Below, piece by piece: positions 15,209-24,557 of a stretch of 64,000 nt of DNA (position 1 is the first letter of the stretch; every line of letters starts with the position of its first letter). Where the stretch lies: positions 5,151 through 69,150 of the forward strand of contig CAZXFI010000004.1 in the NCBI GenBank assembly GCA_964640225.1, read 5' to 3'. The translations under genes and the position numbers were made by a program. The notes under the pieces were generated by a model, which saw only the letters and a program-made list of their open reading frames with translations, had not been told where the DNA came from and searched no databases. The DNA comes from JAGLWW01 sp964640225 (GTDB lineage: Archaea > Aenigmatarchaeota > Aenigmatarchaeia > PWEA01 > JAGHBM01).

Positions 15209-15622
15209 ATGAGTAGAAGGCCCTTTAGATTCTTCTGGGAAGACGATTCCTGGAGCCCTTGGGACGAATTTGACAGATTTTCAGGAGGCTCGCTGTCCGG
15301 TGTGCCCGTGGACGTTGTGGAGAGCGAAGAAAGCATAACAGTTGAGGCAAACCTTCCGGGATTTGACAAGAAAAACGTTTCCATCAGGGTCATGGAAAAC
15401 AGGCTGGTGATAGACGCCGAACAGTCCGGGGAAGAAAGAGAAGTGAAGGAAAACTACTTCAGGCAGGAAAGAATATGCGACAAGGTGCACAGGGAGATAG
15501 CTCTTCCGGAAGAGATTGAAGAGGACAAGGCCGAGGCAAGAATGGACAACGGCGTTCTCGTGGTAGAGCTTCCAAAGAAGGAAAAAACAAAAAAGAAGGG
15601 CAAGGAGCTTAAAATTAGCTAG
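15209..15622 (+). CDS. Hsp20 / alpha-crystallin small heat shock protein
   Basis: 137 residues. The alpha-crystallin domain runs from about 32 to 125: VDVVESEESITVEANLPGF, then NVSIRVMENRLVIDAE, a middle RQERICDKVHREIALPEEI, and ARMDNGVLVVELPK. A lysine-rich tail ends with the short I-x-I-like LKIS. A holdase chaperone in the cytosol. The gene overlaps convergent rtcA by 8 bp. Confidence 0.9.
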   Translation: MSRRPFRFFWEDDSWSPWDEFDRFSGGSLSGVPVDVVESEESITVEANLPGFDKKNVSIRVMENRLVIDAEQSGEEREVKENYFRQERICDKVHREIALPEEIEEDKAEARMDNGVLVVELPKKEKTKKKGKELKIS

Positions 15623-16622
15623 GATTGCAGGAAATAATGTTGTCCTGAGTTACAAATTTTACGGGCAAAAACTTTTCTATTACCCACGTGTTTGATCTGC
15701 AGTGGTCGGTTATTTCCGCGACCGACACCCTGCCTCCGCCTGAAAGGGCCATGTAGGGAAGAATCTGGTCCGCCATCCACCCGTCCAGGCAGGCCCCGCT
15801 GTCCATCTGCTCCTTCAGGAGCAGGGCGCAGCATTTTCCTATTTCCTCGGCGGTCTTTCTTTTTTCTCCCAGAACATCCGCGCCCATTTTTGTGTTTTCA
15901 TAGTGCACGTGGGCGTGTATTGAGGTTCCCGTGGAGAGCGTGTCCGCGTAGACAGCGTGCTCGTGCCCCTTCTTGTCCAGTATTTCCCTGAAGGCGTCAA
16001 TCTGCCTTTCCGCGACTCTCCTGTCCTTAAGGTCTTTGGAGGATATGGACCATATGTCTATCCTGTCCATCCTGCCTCTCTCCACAAGTTCCAAGGGCTT
16101 CAATTCCGCACAGGGCTGGATTCTCACCTTCACGCTTCCCCCGCCTCTAGGATAAAACCCATGCTTCCTTATGTCAACCCTTATGCTGACCCCCATCCTG
16201 TCAAGGAAATTGCAGAAAACGTGGCGAAAAAAGTCGGTGGTGGGGCTCCAAAGAACGTTTGTCCCGCCCTTTAGGTTTATCTCCGTCTCTTTTTTCGCGT
16301 GCAGCAGAGGGGGAATTAGGGCGTGGAGGAGAAGGGTTATTGAGCCCGCGGTCCCTATGTCCACGTTGAATTTTCCCGCCTTTATCCCGCCGGGATGGAA
16401 ATCCACGGTTTCGGAGCCCAGAACGTTGCCCTTCACCTCGGCGGAGCATATTCTTGCCACGGTGTCTATCGCCTTCTGGTGCTGCGGCTTGAGGCCGGAA
16501 ACAGGCCTGCCTTTTCTTATGCTGTGAATCCTGAAAGGCTTGCCGGTAACAGCGGAAAGCGCAACTGAGGTTCTCAGGATCTGGCCGCCTCCCTCAAGGT
16601 AGGAACCGTCTATTTCTATCAA
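15615..16622 (-). CDS. rtcA: RNA 3'-terminal phosphate cyclase (catalytic His replaced)
   Basis: 335 residues from a TTG at 16622-16620, preceded by AGGTG; this gives the usual family start IEIDGSYLEGGGQILR. Further hallmarks are PVSGLKPQH, GTAGSITLLLHALIPPLL, GGTNVLWSPTTDF and FYPRGGGSV. The enzyme makes 2',3'-cyclic phosphate ends on RNA via an adenylated histidine. In characterised RtcA that His lies before L-A-D-Q; here the site reads LDGWMADQ, with Trp282 in its place. It may be a catalytically altered or structural (Rcl1-like) member. It follows the beta-CASP nuclease by 8 bases. Confidence 0.85.
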   Translation of the reverse strand: MIEIDGSYLEGGGQILRTSVALSAVTGKPFRIHSIRKGRPVSGLKPQHQKAIDTVARICSAEVKGNVLGSETVDFHPGGIKAGKFNVDIGTAGSITLLLHALIPPLLHAKKETEINLKGGTNVLWSPTTDFFRHVFCNFLDRMGVSIRVDIRKHGFYPRGGGSVKVRIQPCAELKPLELVERGRMDRIDIWSISSKDLKDRRVAERQIDAFREILDKKGHEHAVYADTLSTGTSIHAHVHYENTKMGADVLGEKRKTAEEIGKCCALLLKEQMDSGACLDGWMADQILPYMALSGGGRVSVAEITDHCRSNTWVIEKFLPVKFVTQDNIISCNPS

Positions 16623-16630
16623 AAAAACAC

Positions 16631-17908
16631 CTATATTTTTAAGGTCTCCCCTATTTTCGGGGCAAAGGCCTCGTAGCCCTGTTTCTGCAGCTCCCTGGCA
16701 AATTTCTCGCACGAATCCCCGTGGATTACAAAAACCTTCTTCGGGTCTATCATCTTCACGTACTCAAAAAGCTCGGACCTTCCTGAATGGGCGCTGAGGT
16801 CTATAAAACCCAGCCTGCATTTCACGTTGTAGTTTTTTTCCTCAGTGACGTACTTGCCCGTGTTTATAAGCGTGTGTCCTCCGGAGCCGGGAACCTGGAA
16901 TCCAGTGAGCGTCAGGGAGCATTCAGGTCTGTCGTAAAGCTTTTCCAGGTAGTAGGCTATCGGCCCTCCGTTCAGCATGCCCGAGGTCGTGACAACTATT
17001 GAGGGCTTCTTGACCACGCTGCTCCTCTGCCTGTTGTTGTAAACTTTCGTTATTCTGTTGAAAATTTTTTCAAGTTTTTTGGGCTGCTTTATGAGCTCGG
17101 GGTACTTGAGTATTGTCTTCGTGGCGTCCACGGCCATTCCGTCCAGGTACACGGGATACTTGTCCATCCCGTATTTCTCTAGTATTAGCAACACTTCCTG
17201 GGCCCTTCCAACCGCGAAGCACGGAATCATGGCGGTTCCATTGTTGTCAAGCGTTTCCTTCACCCTTTCAACAAGCCGCTTTTCCTGTTTTTCCCTGTCC
17301 GGATGATCCCTTTCGCCGTAGGTGGACTCCATGATAAGAGCGTCGGTTTTTTCCCTCAGAGGCTCCAGCCCCCTGAGAAGCTCAGTATCCCAGGACATTA
17401 TGTCTCCGGAATAAACCACGGCCCCTTTTCCGGTGTCCAGGTAGAAAGTCGCGGAGCCCGGTATGTGGCCAGCATCGTAAACCCCCACCAGGGTTTTTCC
17501 TACTTCAAACTGCTGGCCGTAGGTTATCCTGTACTCGTTTTTTTCCATCTCTTTCAGGTCCTTGGTGAAGAAGTATTTTTCCTGGTTCCTCAGGTCGGCC
17601 AGCTTTATGCTGTCCCTGAGAAGAATCCTTGCAAGGTCAAAGGTTGTAGCGGTGGAATACACGGGACCGCGGTAGCCCCTGTTGTAAAGGTTGGGAACGA
17701 ACCCGGAATGGTCCAGATGGGCGTGGGACAAAAGCATCGCATCCAGGTCCAGCTTGACCTTCATCGGAATTTTCGGGGCCTGTAGTGGCCCTTCGGCCTG
17801 GCTCACAATCTTTATGCCGTAGTCCATCAGAATCTTTTCCGAGCCTGTGTCTAAAACAACTCCGGACCTCCCCACTTCTCCTGCTCCTCCCAGGAACTTT
17901 AAATTCAT
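16631..17908 (-). CDS. Beta-CASP ribonuclease (aCPSF2 / RNase J-like)
   Basis: 425 residues. The metallo-beta-lactamase core has HAHLDH at 62-67, GHIPGSATF and SGDI. The beta-CASP part has ESTYGERDH, IPCFAVGRAQEVLLIL, TTSGMLNGGPIAYYL and the C-terminal SAHSGRSEL and HGDSC histidines. No KH domains precede it, so it resembles the shorter archaeal CPSF paralogue rather than aCPSF1. Likely an endo- or 5'-exoribonuclease in RNA turnover. Cotranscribed with rtcA. Confidence 0.9.
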   Translation of the reverse strand: MNLKFLGGAGEVGRSGVVLDTGSEKILMDYGIKIVSQAEGPLQAPKIPMKVKLDLDAMLLSHAHLDHSGFVPNLYNRGYRGPVYSTATTFDLARILLRDSIKLADLRNQEKYFFTKDLKEMEKNEYRITYGQQFEVGKTLVGVYDAGHIPGSATFYLDTGKGAVVYSGDIMSWDTELLRGLEPLREKTDALIMESTYGERDHPDREKQEKRLVERVKETLDNNGTAMIPCFAVGRAQEVLLILEKYGMDKYPVYLDGMAVDATKTILKYPELIKQPKKLEKIFNRITKVYNNRQRSSVVKKPSIVVTTSGMLNGGPIAYYLEKLYDRPECSLTLTGFQVPGSGGHTLINTGKYVTEEKNYNVKCRLGFIDLSAHSGRSELFEYVKMIDPKKVFVIHGDSCEKFARELQKQGYEAFAPKIGETLKI

Positions 17909-18003
17909 ACACTCATTTTTGTGAATCTAATATTTATAATTCTAGGTAAACGGGGGCCTATTGTATTTATTTTATTAAAGGCTCTTATTCTATAGGTGTC
18001 TCT
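17909..18003. promoter_or_regulatory. Divergent promoter region of beta-CASP nuclease and tyrS
   Basis: 95 AT-rich bases between divergent starts. On the minus strand GAATTATAAATATT stands about 25 bases before the nuclease ATG. On the plus strand TTTATTTTATTAAAGG lies about 25-35 bases before the tyrS ATG. Both spacings fit short or absent leaders. Confidence 0.5.
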
Positions 18004-19077
18004 ATGGACATGGAATCAAGGATTAGACTGATTAGAGAGGTGGGAGAGGAAATAATCACCGAGGAGGACCTGGTTAAGCTGCTGAAGGACAAGAAGCATC
18101 CGGTCGCATATGACGGCTTTGAGCCCTCGGGAAAAATGCACCTGGCACAGGGAGCACTCAGGGCTATAAACATAAACAAGATGGTAAAGGCAGGGTGCAG
18201 GTTCAAAATGCTGGTGGCCGACTGGCACGCATGGGCCAACGACAAGATGGGAGGCGACCTGGAGAGCATAAGAACCATGGGAAAATACTTCATAGAGGTC
18301 TGGAAGGCATGTGGCCTCAGGACCGAGGGCGTGGAATTCGTATGGTCAAATGATATTGTGAACGACAGGGACTACTGGAAAATCGTTATGAGCGTCGCGA
18401 GAAACAACACAGTGAAGAGGATGACAAGGTGCGCCCAGATAATGGGCAGGAAGGAAAGCGAGTCACTCTCCGCCGCGCAGATTCTGTATCCCTGCATGCA
18501 GGCCGCGGACATATTCTACCTCAAGGCGGACATAGCCCAGCTGGGCATGGACCAGAGGAAAGTCAACGTCCTGGCAAGGGAAACGGGGGGAAAGTTAGGA
18601 TTCTGGAAACCTGTCGTGGTCTCGCACCACATGCTCATGGGTCTCGGCAAGCCCCCGGAGGGAAGCGGCACCGTGGAAAGAGCCGTGGAGATGAAAATGT
18701 CCAAGTCCAGGCCGGACACGGCGATATTCATGACCGATTCCGAGAAAGAGGTGAGTAGGAAAATAGGCAAGGCCTACTGCCCGGAGAAGCAGGTCAAAGA
18801 CAATCCCGTTCTGGAATACTGCAGGTATATAATATTTGAGAAATTCGGGGGAATGAAGATAGAAAGGCCTGAAAAGTTCGGCGGGGACGTTTTATATGAA
18901 AATTATGAAAAGCTGGAGAAGGATTTTGCCTCGGGGAGCATACACCCTCTTGACCTTAAAAAAGCCGCGACTTTTTACATAAACGAGGTACTTAAGCCCG
19001 TCAGGGGGTATTTTGAAAAAAACAAAAAGGCCGGGGAGCTTCTGGAAGCGATAAACAAGATGGAAGTCACAAGGTAG
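18004..19077 (+). CDS. tyrS: Tyrosyl-tRNA synthetase
   Basis: 357 residues, class I synthetase of the archaeal/eukaryal type. YDGFEPSGKMHLAQG (about 36-50) holds the HIGH-like signature, and the KMSKS loop is intact at MKMSKSRPD. LVADWHAWANDKMGG and YPCMQAADIFYL line the tyrosine site. It joins tyrosine to tRNA(Tyr). First gene of the tyrS-serS-topA operon; serS follows after 7 bases. Confidence 0.95.
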   Translation: MDMESRIRLIREVGEEIITEEDLVKLLKDKKHPVAYDGFEPSGKMHLAQGALRAININKMVKAGCRFKMLVADWHAWANDKMGGDLESIRTMGKYFIEVWKACGLRTEGVEFVWSNDIVNDRDYWKIVMSVARNNTVKRMTRCAQIMGRKESESLSAAQILYPCMQAADIFYLKADIAQLGMDQRKVNVLARETGGKLGFWKPVVVSHHMLMGLGKPPEGSGTVERAVEMKMSKSRPDTAIFMTDSEKEVSRKIGKAYCPEKQVKDNPVLEYCRYIIFEKFGGMKIERPEKFGGDVLYENYEKLEKDFASGSIHPLDLKKAATFYINEVLKPVRGYFEKNKKAGELLEAINKMEVTR

Positions 19078-19084
19078 GTGCTTT

Positions 19085-20371
19085 ATGCTTGACATAAGCC
19101 TGATAAGAAACGAAACCAAGATGGTTAAGGATAACCTTAAGAGAAGGAACAATCCCGAATACATTAGAATGCTGGATGAGCTGCTGGAAAAGGACGAAAA
19201 ATGGAGGAAACTCAAGACAAAAAACCAGGAGCTCCAGCACAAGAGGAACTTGCTCAGCAGGGAAATCGGGCACCTCAAGGCCGCGAAAAAAGACGCTTCA
19301 AGGCAGATGAAGGAAGTGGCCTGCATACCTGATAAAATAAGGGAAAATAACGAGAAAATAGACAAGCTCAGGGAGGCCTGCGACCTGCTTCTTTTGAAAA
19401 TACCGAACCTTATCCACGATTCGGTTCCTCCCGGAAAGGATGAGAGCGAAAACGTGGAGGTAAGGAAATGGGGCAAGCCCCCGAAATTTTATTTCAGTCC
19501 AAGGAGCCACCTGGAAATCGGGAAAGGCATGATAGACTTTGAATCCGGGGCAAAGGCCTCCGGCAGCCTTTTCACGTACCTCAGGGATGATATGGTACTG
19601 CTGGATTTGGCAATACAAAGATTTGCCTTGGATTTCCTGGCCAATAAAGGCTACAGCCCGGTGAGCCCCCCGTTCATGGTAAACGGCCGGACCTACGAGT
19701 CAATGATAGGCGACCCCACGGACTTCTCGGAGGCAAGCTACAAGATAGAAGGCGAGTCTCTCTATTTAATACCCACATCAGAGTATCCTCTGGGCGGAAT
19801 GTTCATGGGTATGACTCTCAACAAGGCAGAGCTTCCTCTGAAGCTTGTCGGTGTTTCCTCGTGCTTCAGGAAGGAGGTGGGCACCCACGGAAAATACGCG
19901 AAAGGGCTGTTTAGGATGCACCAGTTCAACAAGGTGGAGCAGTTCATAGTGTGCCTTCCGGAAGATTCGTGGATTTACCTTGAGGAGCTCCAGAAGAACT
20001 CGGAGGAATTGTACAAAGAACTAGGTCTTCACTGCAGGACCGTAAACGTGTGTACAGGAGACCTGGGGGCAAAGGCCGCGAAAAAGTACGACATAGAGGC
20101 GTGGATGGCCGACGGAAAATTCAGGGAGGTGGGGTCCAACTCCAACTGCACCGACTATCAGGCCCGCAGGCTGGGAATAAAATACAGGGAAAAGGCCGGG
20201 CAGCCTCCTGCGGGATTCGTGCACACCCTCAACAACACGGCCCTGGCCACGTCGCGCACAATGATAACAATCCTGGAGCAAAACCAGAGAAAAGACGGGT
20301 CCGTTGCGATACCAAAGGCTCTCCGGCCCTACATGAACGGGAAGAAAGTCATGAAATTCAGTAAGCTTTAA
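19085..20371 (+). CDS. serS: Seryl-tRNA synthetase
   Basis: 428 residues, class II. The N-terminal long coiled coil (about 1-115) grips the tRNA long variable arm, fitting the serine tRNA in this window. Motif 2 is FRKEVGTHGKYAKGLFRMHQFNKVEQF, and motif 3 FVHTLNNTALATSRTMITILE. It is the common, not the rare methanogen-type, SerRS. Shine-Dalgarno AGGTG precedes the ATG. Confidence 0.95.
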   Translation: MLDISLIRNETKMVKDNLKRRNNPEYIRMLDELLEKDEKWRKLKTKNQELQHKRNLLSREIGHLKAAKKDASRQMKEVACIPDKIRENNEKIDKLREACDLLLLKIPNLIHDSVPPGKDESENVEVRKWGKPPKFYFSPRSHLEIGKGMIDFESGAKASGSLFTYLRDDMVLLDLAIQRFALDFLANKGYSPVSPPFMVNGRTYESMIGDPTDFSEASYKIEGESLYLIPTSEYPLGGMFMGMTLNKAELPLKLVGVSSCFRKEVGTHGKYAKGLFRMHQFNKVEQFIVCLPEDSWIYLEELQKNSEELYKELGLHCRTVNVCTGDLGAKAAKKYDIEAWMADGKFREVGSNSNCTDYQARRLGIKYREKAGQPPAGFVHTLNNTALATSRTMITILEQNQRKDGSVAIPKALRPYMNGKKVMKFSKL

Positions 20372-20407
20372 ATTAGTTCTCCCTTTTCTATTAATATTGG
20401 TGCGAAC

Positions 20408-22462
20408 ATGTCCACGCTTATTATTTCAGAGAAGCCCAAGGCCGCTGAGAAGATAGCAAACGCCCTTGCAGATGGTAACGTGAGAAAGGAACGCAACGGA
20501 AAGGCGGTCTGGTTCCAGATAGACTGCGGGGGGGAGGAAGTCCTGGTCGTGCCGGCAGTGGGCCACCTGTTCACGCTAAAGCAGAAAGGCAACGGGAGCT
20601 GGACCTATCCCATATTTGAGACGGAGTGGGTTCCCAGTTTTGAGGCAAGCAAAAACTCTGCTTTCTCCAAGGCCTACTACAGGAATTTTGAAAAGCTCAG
20701 CAGGGAAGCGGACACTTTCATTGTTGCCACTGATTACGACTCGGAGGGTTCCGTGATAGGCTACAACATACTTAGGTTCATATGCGGGGAGGAAAAAGCG
20801 GAGAGAATGAAGTTTTCCACGCTCACAGACAGGGAGCTCAAGGACTCCTACGAGAACGCATCCAAGGAACTGGACTACCCGCAGATAGAGGCAGGGATAA
20901 CCAGGCACAAGCTGGACTGGCTTTACGGCATAAATACCTCGCGCGCCCTAACCCTTGCAATAAAAAACGCCACCAAATACTTCAAGGTCATGAGCACCGG
21001 CAGGGTACAGGGGCCTGCATTGAAAATAGTTACCAAGAGGGAAAGGGAAATAGGCAAGTTCGTGGCAAAGCCCTACTGGGAACTGGAGGCGGGCATGAAG
21101 ACAAAGGAAGGAGAAAAAATAAAGGCCGGGCACAATGAAGGAAAGTTCTGGGAGAAGGAAAAAACCGTTTCCGTTAAAAACAGGTGTGAGGGCTCCGACG
21201 CGGTTGTCAAGAAGATAAGCAAAAGGAAGTACAAACAGAACCCGCCTTTCCCGTTTGATTTGACGACACTACAGACCGAGGCACACTCTGCTTTCGGTTT
21301 CACCCCGAAATACACGCTGGACGTAGCGCAAAGCCTCTACGATTCCGGGCTTGTTTCCTATCCCAGGACATCAAGCCAGAAGCTTCCGGCCAGGCTTGGC
21401 CTGAAAACAATACTCAAGAAAATAAGCAACCAGAGAGACTACAAGGAGCTGGCCGAAAAGGTCCTCGCGGGAAAAGTCAGGCCGAACGAGGGCAAAAAGG
21501 AAGACCCGGCGCATCCCGCGATATTTCCCACGGGTGAAAAACCGCAAAGCCTGGGCCAGCATGAAAAAAAGCTTTACGACCTTGTGGTGAGAAGGTTTCT
21601 GGCCGTTTTCGGCGAGCCTGCCTTAAGGGAGACCGTGGATGTCATATTTGACATAAACGGCGAGGATTTCACGACAAAGGGTAAGAGAACTATAGAAAAG
21701 AACTGGATAGAATTCTACGAGAAGTACGTCAAGTACGAAGAGCAGATTCTTCCCGCGCTTAAGAAGGGCGACGTGCTCAGCGTTCTCGGAATAAAGCTTC
21801 TGGAAAAGGAAACAAAGCCTCCGAACAGGTACAACGAGGCGTCGCTTCTGAAAGAGCTGGAAAGGCTGAATCTTGGCACAAAAGCCACCAGGGCCTCAAT
21901 AATAAAAACGCTTTACGACAGGGCGTATATCAAAGAGAGGAAAATAGAGGTCACAGAACTCGGCTTCGCGGTGGTCAACACACTGGAAAAATACTGCCCT
22001 GAGATGCTTTCGGATGAACTGACCAGAAAATTTGAGAAGGAAATGGAAGACGTTTTTGAGGGCAAGTGCAAAAAGGAAAAGGTGATAGAAGATGCCAAGA
22101 AGACCCTGGCCAAAATCCTCAGGGAATTCAAGGAAAACGAGAAGAACATAGGCACCGACCTGCAGGAAGCCCTGACCAACACCAGAAGGAACTCCTACAT
22201 ACTGGGAGAGTGCTCCAAGTGCGGAAAGAACCTGCGGATAATAGTGTCCCGCGCCACTAAGAAAAGGTTTGTGGGATGTGAGGGGTATAAGGACGGCTGC
22301 AAGAATTCGTTTCCGCTTCCGCAGGCAGGAAAGATAGAATCTGCGGGGGCGTGCAAGGAGTGCGGCCTGCCCATGATAAAAGTGATAAGAAAGGGGCGCA
22401 GGCCTTACACCATGTGCATAGACCCAAAGTGTCCCAGCAAGGCTGATTGGGGCAAAAAATAA
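20408..22462 (+). CDS. topA: DNA topoisomerase I (type IA)
   Basis: 684 residues. The Toprim domain starts MSTLIISEKPKAAEKIA and has DYDSEG at 109-114. The active-site tyrosine is Y318 in SYPRTSSQ. Two C-terminal four-cysteine zinc modules follow (CSKCGKNL ... GC, and CKECGLPM ... CIDPKC). It relaxes negative supercoils by single-strand passage; there is no helicase part, so it is not reverse gyrase. Third gene of the tyrS-serS-topA run. Confidence 0.95.
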   Translation: MSTLIISEKPKAAEKIANALADGNVRKERNGKAVWFQIDCGGEEVLVVPAVGHLFTLKQKGNGSWTYPIFETEWVPSFEASKNSAFSKAYYRNFEKLSREADTFIVATDYDSEGSVIGYNILRFICGEEKAERMKFSTLTDRELKDSYENASKELDYPQIEAGITRHKLDWLYGINTSRALTLAIKNATKYFKVMSTGRVQGPALKIVTKREREIGKFVAKPYWELEAGMKTKEGEKIKAGHNEGKFWEKEKTVSVKNRCEGSDAVVKKISKRKYKQNPPFPFDLTTLQTEAHSAFGFTPKYTLDVAQSLYDSGLVSYPRTSSQKLPARLGLKTILKKISNQRDYKELAEKVLAGKVRPNEGKKEDPAHPAIFPTGEKPQSLGQHEKKLYDLVVRRFLAVFGEPALRETVDVIFDINGEDFTTKGKRTIEKNWIEFYEKYVKYEEQILPALKKGDVLSVLGIKLLEKETKPPNRYNEASLLKELERLNLGTKATRASIIKTLYDRAYIKERKIEVTELGFAVVNTLEKYCPEMLSDELTRKFEKEMEDVFEGKCKKEKVIEDAKKTLAKILREFKENEKNIGTDLQEALTNTRRNSYILGECSKCGKNLRIIVSRATKKRFVGCEGYKDGCKNSFPLPQAGKIESAGACKECGLPMIKVIRKGRRPYTMCIDPKCPSKADWGKK

Positions 22463-22643
22463 AATACCTTTAACTATTGTAGCTTCTCATGAATTTAAAT
22501 TTTTGTTCTTTATCATAGAAATGCTTTTATTCCAGCGCGATAAACTATGGCCGGGCTCTTACGAAACTGCATGAAGTGAAAACGGCTAATTCTTCCGGTG
22601 TTTTTTCATCTAATTTCAAAAAACAGGACAAGGAGGTGTGGCT

Positions 22644-22733
22644 GTGAAAGAAAAGGCTTACATGACTACGCTGGAGAGGGCGTATATAATCCACAAGGAA
22701 TGGGAAAACAAAAAAACAGATAAACTGGACTAG
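22644..22733 (+). CDS. Small unrecognised protein (29 aa)
   Basis: GTG start preceded by a perfect AGGAGGTG five bases upstream. Encodes 29 residues, MKEKAYMTTLERAYIIHKEW plus a lysine-rich end. Its stop overlaps convergent radB by 4 bp, the same overlap seen at other convergent junctions here, which supports it being a gene. The 181 bases before it (22463-22643) hold no gene I can see, only AT-rich promoter-like sequence. Confidence 0.45.
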   Translation: MKEKAYMTTLERAYIIHKEWENKKTDKLD

Positions 22734-23434
22734 AAAAGCTTGAACTTCTTTTCCGCGGGAGTTATTCCTTCCTCCGTTATCTGGAAGTGGGCCTCCCTTC
22801 CCTCAGGCAGGGACCTGTGCTTCCTCAGTATGGCCACCCTCCTCCCCTTGTCCAGCTTCACCAGTTCCACCAGGCACTTGGACCAGTACTTGGTTATGTC
22901 CCGGGAAACCGGCTGGGTTCCGTTGCTGTCCGAGTACATGTGGTTGGTTATAAGAACAGGCAAATCCTTTTCACGGGATATTCTTGAAAGGTAAGCGAGC
23001 TGGCCTGAAAGCATCTTGTTTATTTTCTGAAAATTCTCGTCATCCAGCTCAAGCCTGTAGAGGTTCACAAGGGAATCCATTATCACCAGCCCCACGCCGT
23101 CCACAATGGACTTTCCCAGTTCCATCACGATTTTGTGCTGCTCCTCAAAGGTTTTTGGCTCCACAAGTACTATGCTCTTGGAGAACTTGGGGAAATCTTT
23201 TGAAATCTGCGCCAGCCTTTCCGGGCTGAATCCCCCCTCAGTGTCTATGAAAATAACTTTTTTACCCTTGCCTATGCAGGAAACCGCCGCTATAAGGGCT
23301 ATGTTTGTCTTGCCGGAGCCGGGAGGCCCGTAAATATTTGTCAGAGACTTGTGTTCTATACCCCCTCCGAAAAGTTCGTCCAATGGCTTCTGCCCGAAAG
23401 AAAGCTTGCTGTTAAGTTCCACAAACACACCCAT
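22730..23434 (-). CDS. radB: RadB, RecA/Rad51-family protein
   Basis: 234 residues, no N-terminal helix-hairpin-helix domain, which distinguishes RadB from RadA. Walker A GPPGSGKT at 36-43, Walker B VGLVIMDSLVNLYR, and VLITNHMYSDSNGTQPVSRD. RadB acts as an accessory factor in homologous recombination and can have weak ATPase activity. It is divergent from uppP. Confidence 0.9.
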   Translation of the reverse strand: MGVFVELNSKLSFGQKPLDELFGGGIEHKSLTNIYGPPGSGKTNIALIAAVSCIGKGKKVIFIDTEGGFSPERLAQISKDFPKFSKSIVLVEPKTFEEQHKIVMELGKSIVDGVGLVIMDSLVNLYRLELDDENFQKINKMLSGQLAYLSRISREKDLPVLITNHMYSDSNGTQPVSRDITKYWSKCLVELVKLDKGRRVAILRKHRSLPEGREAHFQITEEGITPAEKKFKLF

Positions 23435-23484
23435 AGTTTATTGTGAAGCCATGTTTATATTTCATTAGGGAACCAAATTATACC

Positions 23485-24261
23485 ATGAACTTCCTGGAAC
23501 CCGCGCTCCTGGGGATTGTGCAGGGCATCGCGGAATGGCTCCCGGTCAGCAGCGAGGGCATATCTTCAATAATAATGATGAGCCTCTTCGGCAAAACGCT
23601 CTCCGAGGCCGTTTTTTTATCAATCTGGCTCCACACAGGCACGCTTCTGGCGGCCATTGTCTATTTTCGCAGGGACCTTGTTGGTATTGTGAAAAACCTT
23701 ACCAAATACAGGCCCGGGAAAAACCGGGGCTACAACGGCCTGACCACCTTTCTTGTTGTCTCCACGGCGCTCACCGGGATAATCGGCGCTCCGCTTCTCT
23801 TTTTCGGACTGGAAAAAATAAATTCACTGGACTTTGCCATGGCCCTTATAGGTTTTTTTCTCATAGTTACGGGCATCCTGCAGAAAATCAGGGGAGGGGG
23901 CACTAGAAAGCTGGACGCGAGAGACTCGGTTCTGGCCGGAGTCGTCCAGGCATTCTCCGTCCTTCCCGGACTCAGCCGCTCCGGGCTCACCACCTCGGCC
24001 CTGCTTTTCATGAAGTACGATGCAAGAGAAGCGCTCAGGCTCAGTTTCCTGATGAGCGTACCCGCGGTACTGGCGGCGGAGATTGGTTTGGGCCTGCTCG
24101 GAAAGGTCAGCCTTGACCTTTACGGCCTTGTGGCGATCTTCTTCTCCTTCGTGTTCGGGCTGGCCACTATAAAAGTCCTTATGAAATTTGCGGAGAAAAT
24201 CAACTTCGGTTGGTTCTGCATATTCCTCGGCCTGGCAAGCATGCTGGCTGTTATTTTTTAG
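23485..24261 (+). CDS. uppP: UppP/BacA-type polyprenyl-diphosphate phosphatase
   Basis: 258 residues with about seven to eight membrane helices. The catalytic loops are visible: IVQGIAEWLPVSSEGIS near the N-terminus and LPGLSRSGLTTSALLFMKYD in the middle. In archaea it would recycle the lipid carrier (dolichyl or polyprenyl diphosphate) used in glycan assembly, linking it to the glycosylation genes at the right end. The ATG at 23485 is favoured over an upstream start at 23443. Confidence 0.88.
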   Translation: MNFLEPALLGIVQGIAEWLPVSSEGISSIIMMSLFGKTLSEAVFLSIWLHTGTLLAAIVYFRRDLVGIVKNLTKYRPGKNRGYNGLTTFLVVSTALTGIIGAPLLFFGLEKINSLDFAMALIGFFLIVTGILQKIRGGGTRKLDARDSVLAGVVQAFSVLPGLSRSGLTTSALLFMKYDAREALRLSFLMSVPAVLAAEIGLGLLGKVSLDLYGLVAIFFSFVFGLATIKVLMKFAEKINFGWFCIFLGLASMLAVIF

Positions 24262-24338
24262 ATTTTTTCTTAATTATGTCCGGAAAACCTGAAAAAAATT
24301 TAAAGCAGAAAAATCAATTTTCATTGAAAGATGATTTT

Positions 24339-24482
24339 ATGGCAAACTACAAACCTTCCTTTGTGGAGCCAAGTTACCTGTCCCGCGAGCAGCTAACGGA
24401 CCCGGACTATGCCCTGAAGGAGATAGAAAAACTAAATAATGGCATTTCTGCTGCATGCAGCAAGTGCCATCACTGCAGGTAG
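24339..24482 (+). CDS. Small protein with C-terminal cysteines (47 aa)
   Basis: Encodes 47 residues from ATG at 24339, ending NNGISAACSKCHHCR. The closing CSKCHHC could bind a metal or serve as a redox pair. The N-terminal part (YKPSFVEPSYLSREQLTDPD) is not familiar. No clear Shine-Dalgarno is present. It lies between uppP and a conserved-looking gene before cdc48. Confidence 0.4.
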   Translation: MANYKPSFVEPSYLSREQLTDPDYALKEIEKLNNGISAACSKCHHCR

Positions 24483-24557
24483 TTTAACTACCCGGAACCG
24501 ATAGCTTTATATATATTTTTAGTTTAAATAAACACTAAATAGTATCAGGTGGCCCGT

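Noticed and set aside
20408..22462. Reverse gyrase
   Set aside because: The protein has only the type IA topoisomerase part and zinc modules, with no helicase domain.
22546..22579. Short ATG frame (10 codons) before the 29-residue gene
   Set aside because: No ribosome site and no conserved pattern; treated as intergenic.
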